Assembly: GCA_944472155.2 (NCBI GenBank) | Contig: OX235273.1 | Coordinates: 100,276,582 to 100,340,581, forward strand | DNA: 64,000 nt | Reading direction: 5' to 3' | Origin: Trichobilharzia szidati | Taxonomy: Eukaryota; Platyhelminthes; Trematoda; Strigeidida; Schistosomatidae | In this document: piece after piece, positions 41,651 to 54,624 of the stretch | Numbering within the stretch: the first letter of the stretch is position 1 | How the letters are laid out: the number at the start of each line of letters is the position of its first letter | The notes under the pieces: generated by a model | What the model saw: the letters and a program-made list of their open reading frames with translations, nothing else | Database searches by the model: none | What the model was told of the DNA's origin: nothing | Translations under genes and position numbers: made by a program

Positions 41651-41984
41651 GGTTAAAGACAGGATTTATTTCCTGTGTTTGTGGCCATTATGGCATAGAG
41701 CTGAATGGTTCAGGTGATGAATGGATTAGCTCATTTGATGACATGAGATAAATCACTTGCTGGCTATCGTTGGCATCTACCATGCTTGTTCAGGCCTACT
41801 AAGGATTAATTATTTACTCTTTGGAAGGTGTTAAGTTCTAAATGAAACACTCTTACAGAAATACGGTGACTTGCTATTAGTTGACCGATAGTATTCAGCC
41901 TAAGAAGTATCTCTCGATGGTAAGAAGTAGACAATGAAAAGAAAAGGAATCATAAAATAATTTTCGGGGCTTTAGAAATATCTC

Positions 41985-42155
41985 CTGGGTTCCAACCATG
42001 GTGGGTGTGTACTGTGAAGAGTCCCAAACTAGGACGAAACAGCTGTCCAGTACTCCCAGGTTTTCCAGTGGTTCTCTAACCAATGTCAACTCATGATGAA
42101 ATCCTGTAACCAATCAACCAAATCCCTACAAACCAATACTTGAATATCTCTCATT
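41985..42155 (+). mobile_element. SINE-A 3' half
   Basis: TGGGTTCCAACCATGGTGGG, then AGAGTCCCAAACTAGGACGA and AAACAGCTGTCCAGTACTCC. Near-consensus, but one core base (C3) is missing. Confidence 0.65.
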
Positions 42156-42159
42156 TTGT

Positions 42160-42800
42160 TTGCCACTTACTAATTATATATTAAAGAAAATAATGTCTTT
42201 GAAATATGTTAAAACTTAAGTTTTTGGTTGTGGGAGCTAGCCAAAATTAGTGTTTAAGCCAAAATAAAGTATCACATTAAAAAAGTGGATATTAAACATG
42301 AGCTTAAACCACGCGGTAGTTAGGTAGTTCATTAAACTCCTAAAGTTATAATTAAACCAAGAATTTAGAAAAGGGGAAACTTTCATGTGATTTTATTATA
42401 ATTTACTTTACTATAAACAAATTCTCTTTAAAACATTTTAAGTCGATTTTATTAAACGATTTATGCTAAGAACATGTGATGTTTTTGGGAAATTATTTCC
42501 CAACTATGGAAATATAAATACTCTTGTTCACTAATTAATTAATTAATTATAATAATTAACAGAAGAAATTGTTCACCTTTGGAATTATGCAGTCTAACAC
42601 ACAAACTACTAAGGTATGATGTCAAATATTCGCCCTGAAAACAAACTATAACCGTACTTCTTAGATCGTCATGATATCTGCCATCTATTTGTGCATATTT
42701 CTTATCCATGTGCAATGTTTACCAAAAAATAATGAAAGTGAGTGAGTATTTTAACCAAAAATTACTTATATACAAGGATGTATATATATATATTTTTCAC
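42160..42800. other. Intergenic sequence, nothing recognised
   Basis: AT-rich, with a TAAT repeat at about 42530-42548. Confidence 0.5.
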
Positions 42801-42814
42801 TTATGTGCTTTGCG

Positions 42815-43012
42815 AACGGAACATAGGGCTTCAAGCCTCAATTTCTTGGAGTTTCAGTAGCAATGGGGTTGCTAGCCCCATGCCCAATCTTCCATCTTTA
42901 ACGGCTTTACTATTGGCTAAGAGATGTGTAAGAGTGTGTAAGCAATTGGTAATCGAACCCAGGACGACATGTGTGCTTGGCGAGCATTTTACCAGTGAAC
43001 CATTGAAACACA
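42815..43012 (-). mobile_element. SINE-B
   Basis: GAACATAGGGCTTCAAGCC tail complement, GGGGTTGCTAGCCCCATGCC body, head at 42950-43010 (GGTTCACTGGTAAAATGCTC on the minus strand). Confidence 0.7.
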
Positions 43013-43669
43013 ATTAAAAAGAGAATTGATAGTTAATTCGAAGCGCCTAAGATCCCTGCTTCCATACGTGTCATTGCTACCTATAAGTTTATCAAGAGAA
43101 ATCTATGCCAGTATATTGTTAAATTTGTTATCGGGATGTTTCTATAATTTATCATAATTTTTTCTTAAATTCAATCTAATATATTTGTGAGTATCTTTTT
43201 CATAGTCAATTCTTGAAAGGTGTTCCACTAATTGAACTGAATGCAGTTGGATATCTTATTCATGTAGAAAGGTATTTTCAACATTCAACAGTAAGGGATA
43301 TCACAAGGTTGATTCTTGTGTTAACCAGACTTTACTAATCATATTTTCAATAGGGTTACTTTGCTTTCCATAGTACATAAGCATAATATGTAATACTGAT
43401 AAGAATTCCCAAAAGCAGCATATACTGAGAAGCCACAAGAGTAGGTAATTAACCAAAAGATATTCTGACGTTAGAGACATGCCATAAATGGCTGGGAATA
43501 AAGAAGGCAATAAAATGAAGTGGAAGAAATCGAAGGAGTTTGTTGCTAACAGCGGATATGAATTACTTCTGCACTAAGCATTCTTAATATATGACTATAA
43601 GATTTTATTAATATAAAGAATGATGATCTTACAGGGGAAAATGATGTTGAAACATACTCTCATTTTCAT

Positions 43670-43885
43670 TCGTTTGCCTTTCGAGTGGAACACAGGGCAT
43701 CAAACTTGGGCTTTAAGGCAGGTGATGTATTTTTAAGGGGTGGGGTTGCTAACCTCATACCAAACCGTCCTACTTGACTGATCTGACTTCTGCCTGAGTG
43801 AGGTTCAGAAGTGTGTCGGCGGAGAATGGAACACCAAACCATGTGCGTTGTAGGTGGTTACTTTCGTACACACTGGCTGTTAGTG
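43670..43885 (-). mobile_element. SINE-B
   Basis: TCGAGTGGAACACAGGGCAT tail complement and GGGGTTGCTAACCTCATACC body; decayed head. Confidence 0.6.
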
Positions 43886-44129
43886 TTCTTATCTAAGTGA
43901 CTGGTCTGTTTCCATGGATATATACTCAGCTCTATCTGACTCGTGTAGATATACAATTCTTCATGTTACTTCATAATTACTTAATTAACAGAATCATCTC
44001 GGTGGAATACATAGAGTACTACATTTGCTTACTTCATGGAACATAATCGATGAGAAATATAAACCTCAGAATAATTTATTTACTTAATACCACAATGGTT
44101 TAACCATTTCAAAATCTAATTAAATTTTT

Positions 44130-44515
44130 TTAGGTAGAGGCTTAAAGTTTTGGTAGCAGTTGTGTTCGTTTTTACGGGATGGGGTTGCTAGCCTCATGTC
44201 CAACCTTACCTCTTTACCAGTCTTACTACTAGCTTAGCGAGGTAAAGGAGTGCATTTATTTAAAGTTCAGTACACTTTTGATTGTGAATTGACAGTTCAA
44301 TGGTAGAATGCTCGCCAACCATCAAACGCTCCCCGGGTCCAACTCCTAGCCATCAATGCTCCCTGAAACTCTCTTAGCCCGTGGTAAGCCTGTTAAAGAA
44401 AGAAGGTTAGGTGTAAGGCCATTAGTCCAAACTACTCAAAAGACCACACTACCCTCCACGGCTAGAATTTGAAGCTCCATGCTCCGATGGGAACGCAAAA
44501 GAATTAAGAGAAACG
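44130..44515. mobile_element. Two SINE-B copies in inverted arrangement
   Basis: 44130-44260 is minus-oriented (GGGGTTGCTAGCCTCATGTC). 44275-44515 is plus-oriented, with head CAATGGTAGAATGCTCGCCA and GGGTCCAACTCC, body AAGCCTGTTAAAGAAAGAAG and an RTE-like tail AAGCTCCATGCTCCGATGGG. Confidence 0.6.
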
Positions 44516-44854
44516 CTTTTGACAGTGCGGATTACGTCACTAACTTATGGAAATTGACTAGTTCTTTTATTTTTTTCCTTCTGTTTTACTTTAATAGACA
44601 ATAGGAGATTTAACAGAAATGAAGGTGAATCTTTTGAACAAGAAGAAAGACGTAAGCTGCAAAAAGAATATTCTTTATGTCTAAGACCTATTTTCCTAAT
44701 TGCACCCATGTAGCATTTGTTAGTGTTAATAGTGAAGTCTTAAATGGCTGAGAGTTTGATGTAGAGAATTAATTTAAGCGAATTTTAACATGGAGGCAAA
44801 TTGTGCTTACTTGGTTAATTCATAACAAGAAACTTTAAATTATCTATTTTCAAG

Positions 44855-45410
44855 TGCTTTTTGCAGATATTTCATTTATTTCAAGTTTGATGATGAAATG
44901 ACTCTCTGAAAACAATCAGGGATTAATGGACATCTAATTCGTCCTTATTTGGGACTCTGCAGTTGTACGCACCCGTAACCCTGACAGGAATCAAACTTAG
45001 GACCTTTAGGTTACAAAGTGAGCTCGTTGACGATCCAGCCACTGGGACGAATTCCAGTAACCTGTGAGTTCTAACTTCTGCCATTTTGAGGTTTATAGCA
45101 TAACTACGAGTCAGCGTCGTCCAAAAGTATCTGTCATCACAACAGGCGGTTATGACTTACCACTTGAACTTCAGGCAATTTCATCTTGTAATCAATCAAT
45201 AGTGAGAATTAGACTAATTTTCAAGTGATGGTTTGCAGGGATTTGACCGATTTCAAGTTCATTCACGAACTGACTGAATCATTATTGAGCTCGCCTTTTA
45301 ACCCCAAGGTAGTGCGTTCGGTCCCTGGCAGTAGGATCATGGATCCCAGTACTCCTTGACTTTCAATGGTTCTCTGACTGAAGTCAGTTCGTGATTAAAC
45401 CTGAAGTCTG
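44855..45410 (-). mobile_element. SINE-A pieces
   Basis: 44855-45165 is a minus copy (TTCGTCCTTATTTGGGACTC, GACGATCCAGCCACTGGGAC head). 45230-45410 is a rearranged partial copy with the family 3' end in both orientations. Confidence 0.55.
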
Positions 45411-45414
45411 AATC

Positions 45415-46015
45415 AGATTATTGTAGTGATATACTACTTCATACGACATTTATTTTTAGAAAATGACGTTTCTCCACGTCTAAATACTGGAAGACACAGA
45501 ACACCACTGAACCGAATGAGGATTAATAACTGGAGAGGACTATTTTCATAGTTCCTAGTGGAAACTGTATAGTTAAATCTAGACAAGTCGAATGGCGCTC
45601 ACCATATTATCTAAACTCTGTATAGACATTGAATAATGAATACACTTCAACAAATTTTTTATTAGGCAGTAGGTTAACTGAAACAAGGAAGAAATAATCG
45701 GATGAAACAAAGGCAATACAAATAGTATTAACAGGAAACTCCATATTAGCCTGTTTATTGCACAAAGATTACGAAGAAAAGTATTATTTTTATATGCTAA
45801 ATGGTGTTACCTACAATGATAACACCATAACTCTAAGGTTTGGCTAACATCGTTCTTTTTCTTCATTCCCATTTGTTGTAACAGTAGTAGAATTTTGAAA
45901 TAATGGAGAAGGTTCGTACCACAGAAGGTGCTTTTGATGTGTTTGTATCCTTTGAGGTGGGTGGCTTAACTGCTAAAATTCCATTGCCTTTCTAGACAAC
46001 ATCTACAACGCTTAC
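45415..46015. other. Intergenic sequence, nothing recognised
   Basis: No feature recognised. Confidence 0.45.
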
Positions 46016-46019
46016 TTCA

Positions 46020-46240
46020 GTGTAAACTAGTAGAATTCCGCAGGTGTTGGGAACGGATGTTGAATCATTCCTACAGGATGATAAACAAGGCTTCAATTAT
46101 CAATATCTCCTGTCGTTCTGTTCTGCTAGACTGTTGTGTTGCACTATTTGACCAAACTAGCGTACATGTATATCCTAGTACTTCTTCGCGTTTATTATTG
46201 TGTCCTAACGTTGTGATTACTCGACATCCACAACGTAAAT
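46020..46240 (-). mobile_element. Penelope-like element B, decayed terminal fragment
   Basis: AATTCCGCAGGTGTTGGGAA…TTGAATCATTCCTACAGG resembles 47770-47820; very degenerate. Confidence 0.4.
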
Positions 46241-46429
46241 CAAAAGGCACTTGAGAAGTAGTACTGACGTGTATTCTCGCAGTAGTCAAAATTCAAAAGT
46301 TGAGCAAGTACAATGTATCAATTGTTAACACGCAATCTTTACAGTGATAAACAAATCAAAATCCAATTACATAATGAAAGTATACTACGATGATGAATAA
46401 TAAAATGGGTCACTACAAGAATTTACAAC

Positions 46430-46875
46430 TGTTACTTTTTCCTATTCTCCCATATGGCTGTGTATGATTGGATGTAGTTCTATAGTTAAGGGTTTTTCTA
46501 GATTTTTTATTTTGATAGGGTCTACTGGTCTTGATTTCTCTGAGCTGTTGTGCTGTGCTAAACTAATTCACCCTGCTAGGCTGCTGTGACCTGTGAGTTT
46601 GACGCCACATTCATTCAATTGTACTACATAAACCAAATTAGTTAGGCTAATGGACTTTTGTCAGTAGTCTGTTTATTAGCTTTTTTGGTTTGAATGCCAC
46701 TTTTATTCCTGCCTTGTTAAGAATCCTACATAAAGTTACAGAGACTGCTTCTGTGTGCGACAACACTAGGAATGTTTTGAACTGCCTCTCACTGGTCTTA
46801 TCATTTTTATTCTTACTCTTGTAGTCTTTCATACACTTCCGGAAAAATTTATCAGACTTATTATTAAATGTCAAA
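46430..46875 (-). mobile_element. Penelope-like element B, linker and endonuclease
   Basis: The minus strand encodes KTFLVLSHTEAVSVTLCRIL and NKAGIKVAFKPKKLINRLL, the conserved PLE segment between RT and endonuclease; the endonuclease part (46440-46640) is heavily broken. Confidence 0.7.
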
Positions 46876-47609
46876 AGTGTTTTTATTTATTGGACTTCAT
46901 GTTATACATTCTCATTTCAGTTGTTTCTCTCTCTAATATTGAAGTATATTAGGATGATGTGAAATCTATATACTGTGTTTGAATGTGTTAGTTCCTGTCT
47001 TATCTCCTTTTTGCTATGCAGTCTAACTTCAGAAGCTCTCCCACAAATGAATATTTGGGAACTACATACTGCTATAATGCTTATGTTTGCCACAGACATT
47101 AATTCGGAAATTATTGTGCTCTAAGTCTCAATATTTATTAAGCTAGAGTAATGGGTTGTAAAGAGTGTACTAAGTGAAACGTTACTTGATATCGTGAAGA
47201 GATTACCTGTTTAAATATAAATGAACTGAAAATAAAGTTTTAAAACTTTTCAGCATAATAGTCAACATTTTACGTGAATATGAAATAATAGTAGGTGATT
47301 GTGAGTTCAGCCCTGTCGTATTAGTCAAGTATGCATCAGTGAAGCCTGTAGAATGTAATATCTCGTAGTCCTGATATCATTACGATGAAAGAATTGAATA
47401 CTGATTGTATGTAAAACTAGTGATTTACCTGGCATCTTTCTCATAAGGCTGTATGTACTTTTCAGTGTTTTTCATTTACCCAAGTTTCGACGGCTTTATA
47501 ACAGAATTAATCACGAAAAAATATACATAAACTTAGATAATATTGTTGTATGCTTTTAAACATGTACCTAATCTGTGAATGTTTAAATTTCTAGTTTGTT
47601 AATTCCATA

Positions 47610-48240
47610 TTAACTTGTTTATTAGATATGTCACACAGTGAAATAGTATTACTTACTGGATAACATAGTTTCGAACACAGTTTATTATTCACAATTATAT
47701 CAATCGTAACTACACAACTTCGAAACATTCATTCTATAGTTTCCTTTATTCCCCTCTGTTCGTCTTGGGGGCAGCAGAATTTTCCAGATATCCGAGACAG
47801 GCGTTGAATCGCTTCTATTGCGCGTATTTTTCAGTTGACTCGACCTGCACCCTGTTATATTGGATTTTAGAACTGTCATCTTAACGCAGACTATTGTATA
47901 GTTGTGTGTATTTGCATGTAGTGCCATAGCTGAGCTATTTTCTAGACTTCTGATCTTATTACGGTTAACTAATCTGGAGTTTATTAGGTTTTCTACTACT
48001 AGTCTGCCTGACCCCTTTCTACTATTTTGATCTATGTATTTGACCTGAAAATCATTGCAGGGTATTAGATAAACTAAATTGTTTTGTCTAATTGGCTCTA
48101 CGGTATCCTTCAACCGACAAAGGTTATTTCTAATTGAGTTTGTGGGTTTGAATGCCACTTTTATTCCTGCCTTGTTAAGAATTCGCCGTTCGTTTTATGA
48201 GGTTTTTTCTTTGTACGGAAGTACTACTGATGATTTAAAT
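47610..48240 (-). mobile_element. Penelope-like element B, endonuclease
   Basis: 152 open codons on the minus strand (48158-47700): VAFKPTNSIRNNLCRLKD, NLVYLIPCNDFQVKYIDQ (degenerate GIY-YIG core; family form YIGQTSR), NKIRSLENSSAMALHANTHN and KMTVLKSNITG. The terminal repeat follows at 47615-47690 (CACACAGTGAAATAGTATTA). Confidence 0.75.
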
Positions 48241-48244
48241 TCCC

Positions 48245-48750
48245 TATTGTTGGTGTTGTCATTATTCTGCATGCTTGACATGCATATCGTCATTAATATT
48301 ATTATTGCCACTATCACTACTATGATTATAAATTTTATTTTTACATTTTCCTACATCTGTGACGAAAAGTTTTCAAGAATGTGTGACTGATCATAAAAAG
48401 GGTTTAATGATAAACTAAACCAAATTATTCATCAAACACTTTAAATGTATGTTGTTCATACCATACTACTCGAATCATTTGTGCTTGTACTTCATGTTTT
48501 CACGCGTCTCTGTGTGACAGTCTTGTTAGATTTTACAGATTCCTTATTGAATTACCAGAGAGATAAAATAACTTCACACTGGTGATATTGGTGTCTAATG
48601 TATGGTCAGCTGACAAAGGTGGAATTTGAAAAATATTGAAAGATACCTGTGCATGTCAAAACATGTTTGTTGATTGATCGATTTGTTAATAAAAATTTAA
48701 TCTTAAGTTTGCTGACAATTCCTTTCCTCTTACATATGCTCCCTTTTGTT
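48245..48750. other. Intergenic sequence, nothing recognised
   Basis: An ATTATT/ATC-rich stretch at 48290-48330; no gene seen. Confidence 0.45.
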
Positions 48751-48754
48751 ATTA

Positions 48755-49205
48755 TTATTCGTTTGGGTTCCCAGTGGAACGTAGGACTTCAACAGTGTGC
48801 TTACGTTTCAACTTGTCCTCTGGAGTTTTCCCTGGTCGGCCCTATGATTGCTCATAAGGATGCGTTATTTTCTGAAACACGATCTCTTCTGCTTCACACT
48901 CAGATGTCCAGCTAGTCATTGTTCAATCGGGTTTCACTCGCCGCATGGTTTGGTGCGTGATACTGTCATTCAGTGGTTTCCTCAGCGTATATCCAATCCA
49001 TTTCCTTTTCCATCTGCATATTTTCTGGACTATAGGTTCTCGGTTGGTTCGTCGCCAGAATTCCTTGTCGCTTATCCTTTCTGGCTGACTGTATGGTCTT
49101 CAGTATGTAACGAAGGGGGTGGCTGCTGGTAAATGCTTTTCATGAAGCACTGAACGACTCGACGTTTGTATGTAGCAACTGGATCTTGTCCCTTACTCTC
49201 CCCTG
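48755..49205 (-). mobile_element. RTE 3' fragment
   Basis: TTATTATTCGTTTGGGTTCC tail complement, CAGTGGAACGTAGGACTTCA, then decayed C-terminal ORF in reverse. Confidence 0.7.
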
Positions 49206-49209
49206 AAAC

Positions 49210-49780
49210 CAGTAATTAATTTCTATCTAGAGTGACTTATTGCTGATTAAAATTACTTGTTCAGACGTACACATAACAAAATACATATACCATCTCATTA
49301 GTAGGCCATATGAATTGAAACGAATTAGTTGTGGTTTCAAATATGACATAACTAGAAGTTAAACTGACCTCCTTCTTTGTAAAAAAAACTAGTCTTATGT
49401 GTAATTACTTTTATAGCTTTAGTCACGAAATTATTTTCAATTTTTGTTCTTATTAATTCTATTCGTCATAGTGTAATAATTTAGTTAATTAACAACATAT
49501 AAAGAGTACTATCGGGTGGGAAAAACGTTTAACCAAGTAGCTTATAATCAAAACTAATAAATAATGCGTCATATTGTTATCAATAACAGTAAAGCATCCC
49601 TGGTGGTTTTATGAATACTTACGACTGTATAGAATTCTAAACTAAGAAATAATAGTTATTTTGTTTTTCCTTGAGTTTTAACGGTTTCAGTTAGTGACTA
49701 AATCTTTCATGATGTAATAAGTTCTTGGTGGAGCAGTTGAGTTTCTGTTAAGATCTATAGATTTATGATATAATATGACA
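49210..49780. other. Intergenic sequence, nothing recognised
   Basis: AT-rich; no feature recognised. Confidence 0.45.
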
Positions 49781-49784
49781 GTTG

Positions 49785-50095
49785 AAATAACGAACTAACC
49801 AAGAACCTGTCATTCAACAAATATGCCGAAAGGAAATTGATGTAAATTGGTCACGCGCTGATGATACTATTAAGTGACACCACACGTCAGGTCATGCTTC
49901 GAGTAGAGCCTGAATGGGAAACGAGTCGGGCGTGTGTGAGATCGTGACACGGAAGAGACCGTGTGAGATGAAAATGAAAGCTTATGTGCAATCGTACAGT
50001 TAACTAGAAACTGCAGAAAAAAGGGTGAAATGGAGATTTGCCGCTGAGATTCTATGTTCCACTCTCGACCAAAGGGAATAATAATGATAAATGAA
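49785..50095 (+). mobile_element. RTE 3'-end fragment
   Basis: ACGAACTAACCAAGAACCTG to TTCTATGTTCCACTCTCGAC and an AATAATAATGATAAA tail. Inverted relative to the copy at 48755. Confidence 0.7.
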
Positions 50096-50129
50096 ATACT
50101 CGGATAGTTGAAATAAAACTGGCATTTAA

Positions 50130-50345
50130 TAGAAGTTAGAATTCATGGTCCATTGAATCCGGTCCCAGTGGCTGAATGGTATACGAGCTTGCCTTGTAAC
50201 TGGAAGGTCCTGGGTTCGAACCCTGGCAGTGGGTGCGTACTGGCGATGATTCCCAAACTAGGATGAAACAGCTGTTCAGTACTCCCTGGTTTTCCATGAT
50301 ATCAATCCGTGATCAACTCGTAAAACAAAACTAATCCTTACAATC
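50130..50345 (+). mobile_element. SINE-A
   Basis: GGTCCCAGTGGCTGAATGGT and GGTCCTGGGTTCGAACCCTG are a well-kept A and B box pair; the ribozyme core is broken (CTGGCGATGATTCCC). Confidence 0.75.
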
Positions 50346-50724
50346 CAACTATAGAAAATTTAATATTTAGAAAACATAATTGTAGAATGTGTGAAGTTTG
50401 TCATAAAAATGGTTTAAAACAGAAAGGAAATGAAATTATCATGAGACATAACATGCAATTAATAAGAAAACAGAATTCAAAGGTAGTATTTTATATAGGC
50501 CTATAAATATTTCATTTAGAAAGCATATAATTTTAGCATTTAATAAACATGCACCTGTAGAAAAATATGGGTAAGAAATTGTTTCTTGGAGGATTGCTGC
50601 ATTATTACATATCGACACTACGTACAAGTTTTTCTCACTGTGTCTTGCACACAACTGAGAAATCTTAAAGAGAATCTGATGTACTTTAATTGGTTAGAGA
50701 TGTTCATTAAAAATTTTAGAAGAC

Positions 50725-50960
50725 ATATGAAAGAACAGTCTTATTGACTTGGGGTATGCAGATGATAAATACCTCCTAGAGGAAGATGCTGACAAAATGC
50801 AGAGTCTCATGAACACCTCAGAATATCTGGCATGAGTTCCATTCCTGTTTAATGTAAAACGATGCTGCAGGACTGGTCTGTAGCAACTCTGAGTCTAAGC
50901 ATAGGGAGTTGACTGGTTGTTTGTGTTAATTATTTCACTTCCACGGGTAGGCTTATCAGC
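50725..50960 (+). mobile_element. CR1-like LINE, internal RT fragment
   Basis: DLGYADDKYLLEEDADKMQS (motif C region), then the start of the FTYLG region. Both ends truncated. Confidence 0.7.
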
Positions 50961-51029
50961 CATAATTGGCTGATTATTATTATTAACAATAATAATGTTT
51001 TTTAAATAGCGCTGAACCAGCAGGATTAG

Positions 51030-51440
51030 TAGATTACAGTTCAGAAGCATCTGTAAATAATAAATTAAGAAATAAAGTACAGAATTTATGAATTTATAAG
51101 TTCGATAGCAGGACAGAGCGGTAATAGTGGCTAGACCTGTTTCTTTTCTACACAGAGCTTCAGTTGTTTTAAGTGATCTGCAATGGCCTTTGCTATTTTG
51201 TGCATTTGGTACCTGGAGGCTTTCGGTAATTTATATAGTATCGGAGAGATAATAGAAAAAGATTCTTCACAGCCAGCTTTATGGTCTGTTCGGACAAAGT
51301 TGTCTAACACTGACGTTTTCTCTACATGTTTATTTGGCCAGACTAGTAGATAGGTGTTCCTGAGCATGAAAAACTAAGTTACTAAAGCAATGATCAATAT
51401 AACTGGTTCCACAGGAGCAGGTGAATTGATAGATACAAGA
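51030..51440 (-). mobile_element. Penelope-like element A, C-terminal endonuclease and 3' end
   Basis: The minus strand encodes SVLDNFVRTDHKAGCEESFS and LKLCVEKKQV. The 3' flank (GGACAGAGCGGTAATAGTGG) matches the inverted-repeat sequence of the element at 39969-41244, so it is the same family but older. Confidence 0.7.
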
Positions 51441-51444
51441 TTAT

Positions 51445-52245
51445 TCTTTGCCCTATAATCAGTCTTTTAATACACTTTAATAAAGTTTCATTTCGTATTC
51501 AGTATGCATATTTGTTAAGGCGTAGTATGATGTGGTATCATTTACTGTATGTCAAATAAATGACACGCCTATTTCTATCATCATCATCATTCACAGTCCA
51601 GCAGAGATTACGCTCTGCCGAAATTTCATCACTGGTTACGTGACAACTGGAGCAATTAATAGTAGCGTTCACATTTGGTAGTATTTTTTCATGAATTCAT
51701 TAAAAAAGATTCCTATCATAATCTGGTCGGTAAAATGGTTTGGTAAGTGAAACCTGAGAATAACATTATGCCTCTTATAATAATAATAACATAATATGAT
51801 TGAATATACCTTTAAATTAGCATTACCGATAATCCTCTTTCTTTTTTCCCCATTCAACTCTTTTTCTCCCCTTCACACGGTTACACATCAAAACCAAACA
51901 AGCGAAAAGTCCAATCAGCAGACAGATATTATTTTTTCCGATGAATCCTGCTTCACCAAAAAATGCCAATTCAATACCCTTCTTTGCTTAATTTAAAATA
52001 ATATTCTAAAATCATAAATATTAACAGTGAATTAAGTTTTGAAGAGCATGTGTTCTTTTCACGTCTTGTTTGTTTTCTGTTGTTATTATCATCAAACTCT
52101 TGGATCGATATATCTTATTACTTCTCTTTGCAAAACTTCTAACCCTCAAAGTTGAATTATCCAATATTCAAAACAATTTATCTCTCTAATGAAATTGTTT
52201 TCCATTTAAAATAAAATACTGATGCTTAATGTAATCTTGTTTCTC
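51445..52245. other. Intergenic sequence, nothing recognised
   Basis: Short AT repeats; no gene seen. Confidence 0.45.
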
Positions 52246-52249
52246 CAGT

Positions 52250-52468
52250 GTTTAGCATTCTGAGTATAAACTAAGGCTTCAGTTTTCAGTAGCGATGATG
52301 TTGTGCCGTCACTGGATGGGTTATCTAGCCTCACACTCAACCTCTCCTCCTTATTGACTTTACTGCCGGTTACAGGAGGTCTGGAAGTGAGTCGGTCAGG
52401 GATCGAACTAAAATCACGTTTAGTTGTTGCCGACCATTCTATCACTGAACTGTCGATGCTTAATCGAA
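52250..52468 (-). mobile_element. SINE-B
   Basis: TATCTAGCCTCACACTCAACCT body and head CAGTGATAGAATGGTCGG (minus); it abuts a SINE-C. Confidence 0.6.
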
Positions 52469-52471
52469 TTG

Positions 52472-52665
52472 CCTGTGCGTCGGTGGCACAGTGGTTAGGA
52501 CTCTCGCCGACCATGCACATGGTCCGGGGTTCGATCCCCTGCTGACGAACACCCGATAACTATGGTCGGGCTCCTAAATTTGGGCTACTGATATCCATAC
52601 TGAAAATTCCATACTTGTACTGAAAATACGGTGTGGCATCAAGCTGTAATAGAAAATAAAACATA
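52472..52665 (+). mobile_element. SINE-C
   Basis: CGGTGGCACAGTGGTTAGGA and GGGGTTCGATCCCCTG; the 3' end GGTGTGGCATCAAGCTGTAA is followed by A-rich sequence. Few differences from 29385-29570. Confidence 0.8.
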
Positions 52666-52669
52666 AAAA

Positions 52670-53760
52670 TAAAATAATATAAAAAATATAATTCAATAAC
52701 ATTATTTAGTCTTCAATAAAGCTGTGTTAAGACATTTCAATCAGTACCAACACTAAGAAGGCAAAAGTATACAGCATTGTTTACTCCCTACACGTATCAA
52801 ATAGGCGGCTTGCTTAAATCACTGAGCTACCTAAATTTTCTACCAATCAAAATGCATTGTATTTACTCCTTTTCATATATTGTTTTAATCATCTAATTAC
52901 TACAAGTCTTAGTCCATACCCGCGAACAATTTTAAATAGGTTTCTACCTATCGTTTGGAATTTTTCGAAGAAAATGGAAAAACAACATTGTGAAGTAGTA
53001 TTGTAACATGCTTCGGATGGAACGATATTGCTTCAGATGACATATCATCGGCTATTGTATTATTTGAAGAGTATTTACAAGGAGTAAATACCTCTCTGTG
53101 AAACTCACTGAGAATTCTATACTGTGTCCGAATGCACTTTTCAGAATAAAGCTATTATTACTGTTGTTAACGTTGTTGTCAGTGACTAATCAGTCCAGCC
53201 ATCGCAATTCCACATGCGATCAGTAAATAGTCCGAATAATTAATTAATAAAAACTTAGGCTGCAGGACTGGTTGAAGCTGTGTCGAATTTCAGACGTGAT
53301 GTCAGTTTCTCCAAAGTTGTAAGTACGCCTTCCCACAAGCACGAAACTTCAGTCTCGAGCTTCATGCCAACTGCCTCCACTCATTTAACATCAGTTCAAA
53401 GAAGACACAGCGGTGATGAGTCATCTTAGCTTGGTAGCCGCTGTGAAAACTTGACTGATAGGATTCCGCTGGCACCCACACCAACAAGAGGTGAACAATT
53501 GACATTTCTTAAACCCTGGTTACCAGTCACTGTAGGATTTACTCTGTTTAAGATCATCACTTGCTTAAATAAATTAAGAAATAAATCTGCTGTTATTTAA
53601 ATGGCTGGTATTCAACATACTTTTAACACCTATACTTCCTAATTGTAAGAATTCATGATTCCAATGAGTATTTCAATTTTCTGAGTTCAGTTATGTACTG
53701 CCTTGTTCTGGAATCAAAAATATAAAGTTCATGTTTCATGTTTATTGTATTTACGATATT
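52670..53760. other. Intergenic sequence; weak repeat traces
   Basis: 53260-53540 is somewhat less AT-rich and may be an old repeat; no ORF or family assigned. Confidence 0.4.
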
Positions 53761-53764
53761 ATCA

Positions 53765-54085
53765 TTCCTTTAGTGTGGAACGACATCGACTAGAGAATTA
53801 ATGAAAACCAGAGTGTACTGAAAGAGGATAGATACTCACCGACAACGCTGACTGGCAGAAGCTAAAATCCATGTACCATTGGATTCAGCTCCAAATACTG
53901 AATATTAACATGTCCACCCTGTAATCTAAAGATTTTACGATTGACCTCTGGTGTGGCACGTAATTTTAAAGAGTTTAAAATTACTACGAAAGAGCTGTCC
54001 AGTATTTCCTGGAGATTTTCAATGTTTCTCTAAATGATATCAATTCATGATCAAATCAAACTCAAAATCAATCAAATCCATATAA
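53765..54085. mobile_element. SINE-A, degenerate, mixed orientation
   Basis: CGACTAGAGAATTAATGAAAACC (minus) and TCCAGTATTTCCTGGAGATT…AATCAATCAAATCC (plus). Confidence 0.45.
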
Positions 54086-54224
54086 GATAAACATTTAAAA
54101 ATCTACTTTGGTTATTACTAACTATCAGTGGAATTCATAATGCGTATTGCATCCTATTTGGGACCACTCAGTTTTATGCACCTACATTCCCAGTGAAAGA
54201 TGGTGTTCCTTCTAAGAGCAAAAA

Positions 54225-54615
54225 ATCCTTGTAAAATTTAGATTAGTCGACCCTAATAAGATAAGAAGTCTAGAAAATAGCTCAGCTATAGCACTACGTG
54301 CAACTACACGCAACCATACAATAGTTTGGGTCAAGATGATGGTTCTAAAATCCAAAATAACAGGGTGGAGGTCAAATCAACTGAAAATACTGTATAAGAA
54401 TGACTCAACGCCTGTCCACCCAGACATCTAGAACACTCTACCAACCCTTTCAACGAATAGAAAGGAATCAAGAAAACCATAAAACGAATGTTTCGAAATT
54501 ATTTGTAACCATGACTAAAGAAAATAACTGTGTTCTAAACTATGTCATCCCTAAATAATACTATTTCACTATGTGATATATCTAATAAACAAATTGATAT
54601 GGAGTTCCAACTGAG
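54225..54615 (+). mobile_element. Penelope-like element B, C-terminal part with terminal repeat
   Basis: Broken frame with NKIRSLENSSAIALRATTRN and MVLKSNITG, then terminal-repeat sequence TATTTCACTATGTGATATAT to 54610. Confidence 0.7.
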
Positions 54616-54624
54616 AGTCGAGCC

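Noticed and set aside
50165..50235. tRNA gene (Leu/Ser-like)
   Set aside because: Belongs to SINE-A, whose copies recur more than ten times with the ribozyme-like 3' part.
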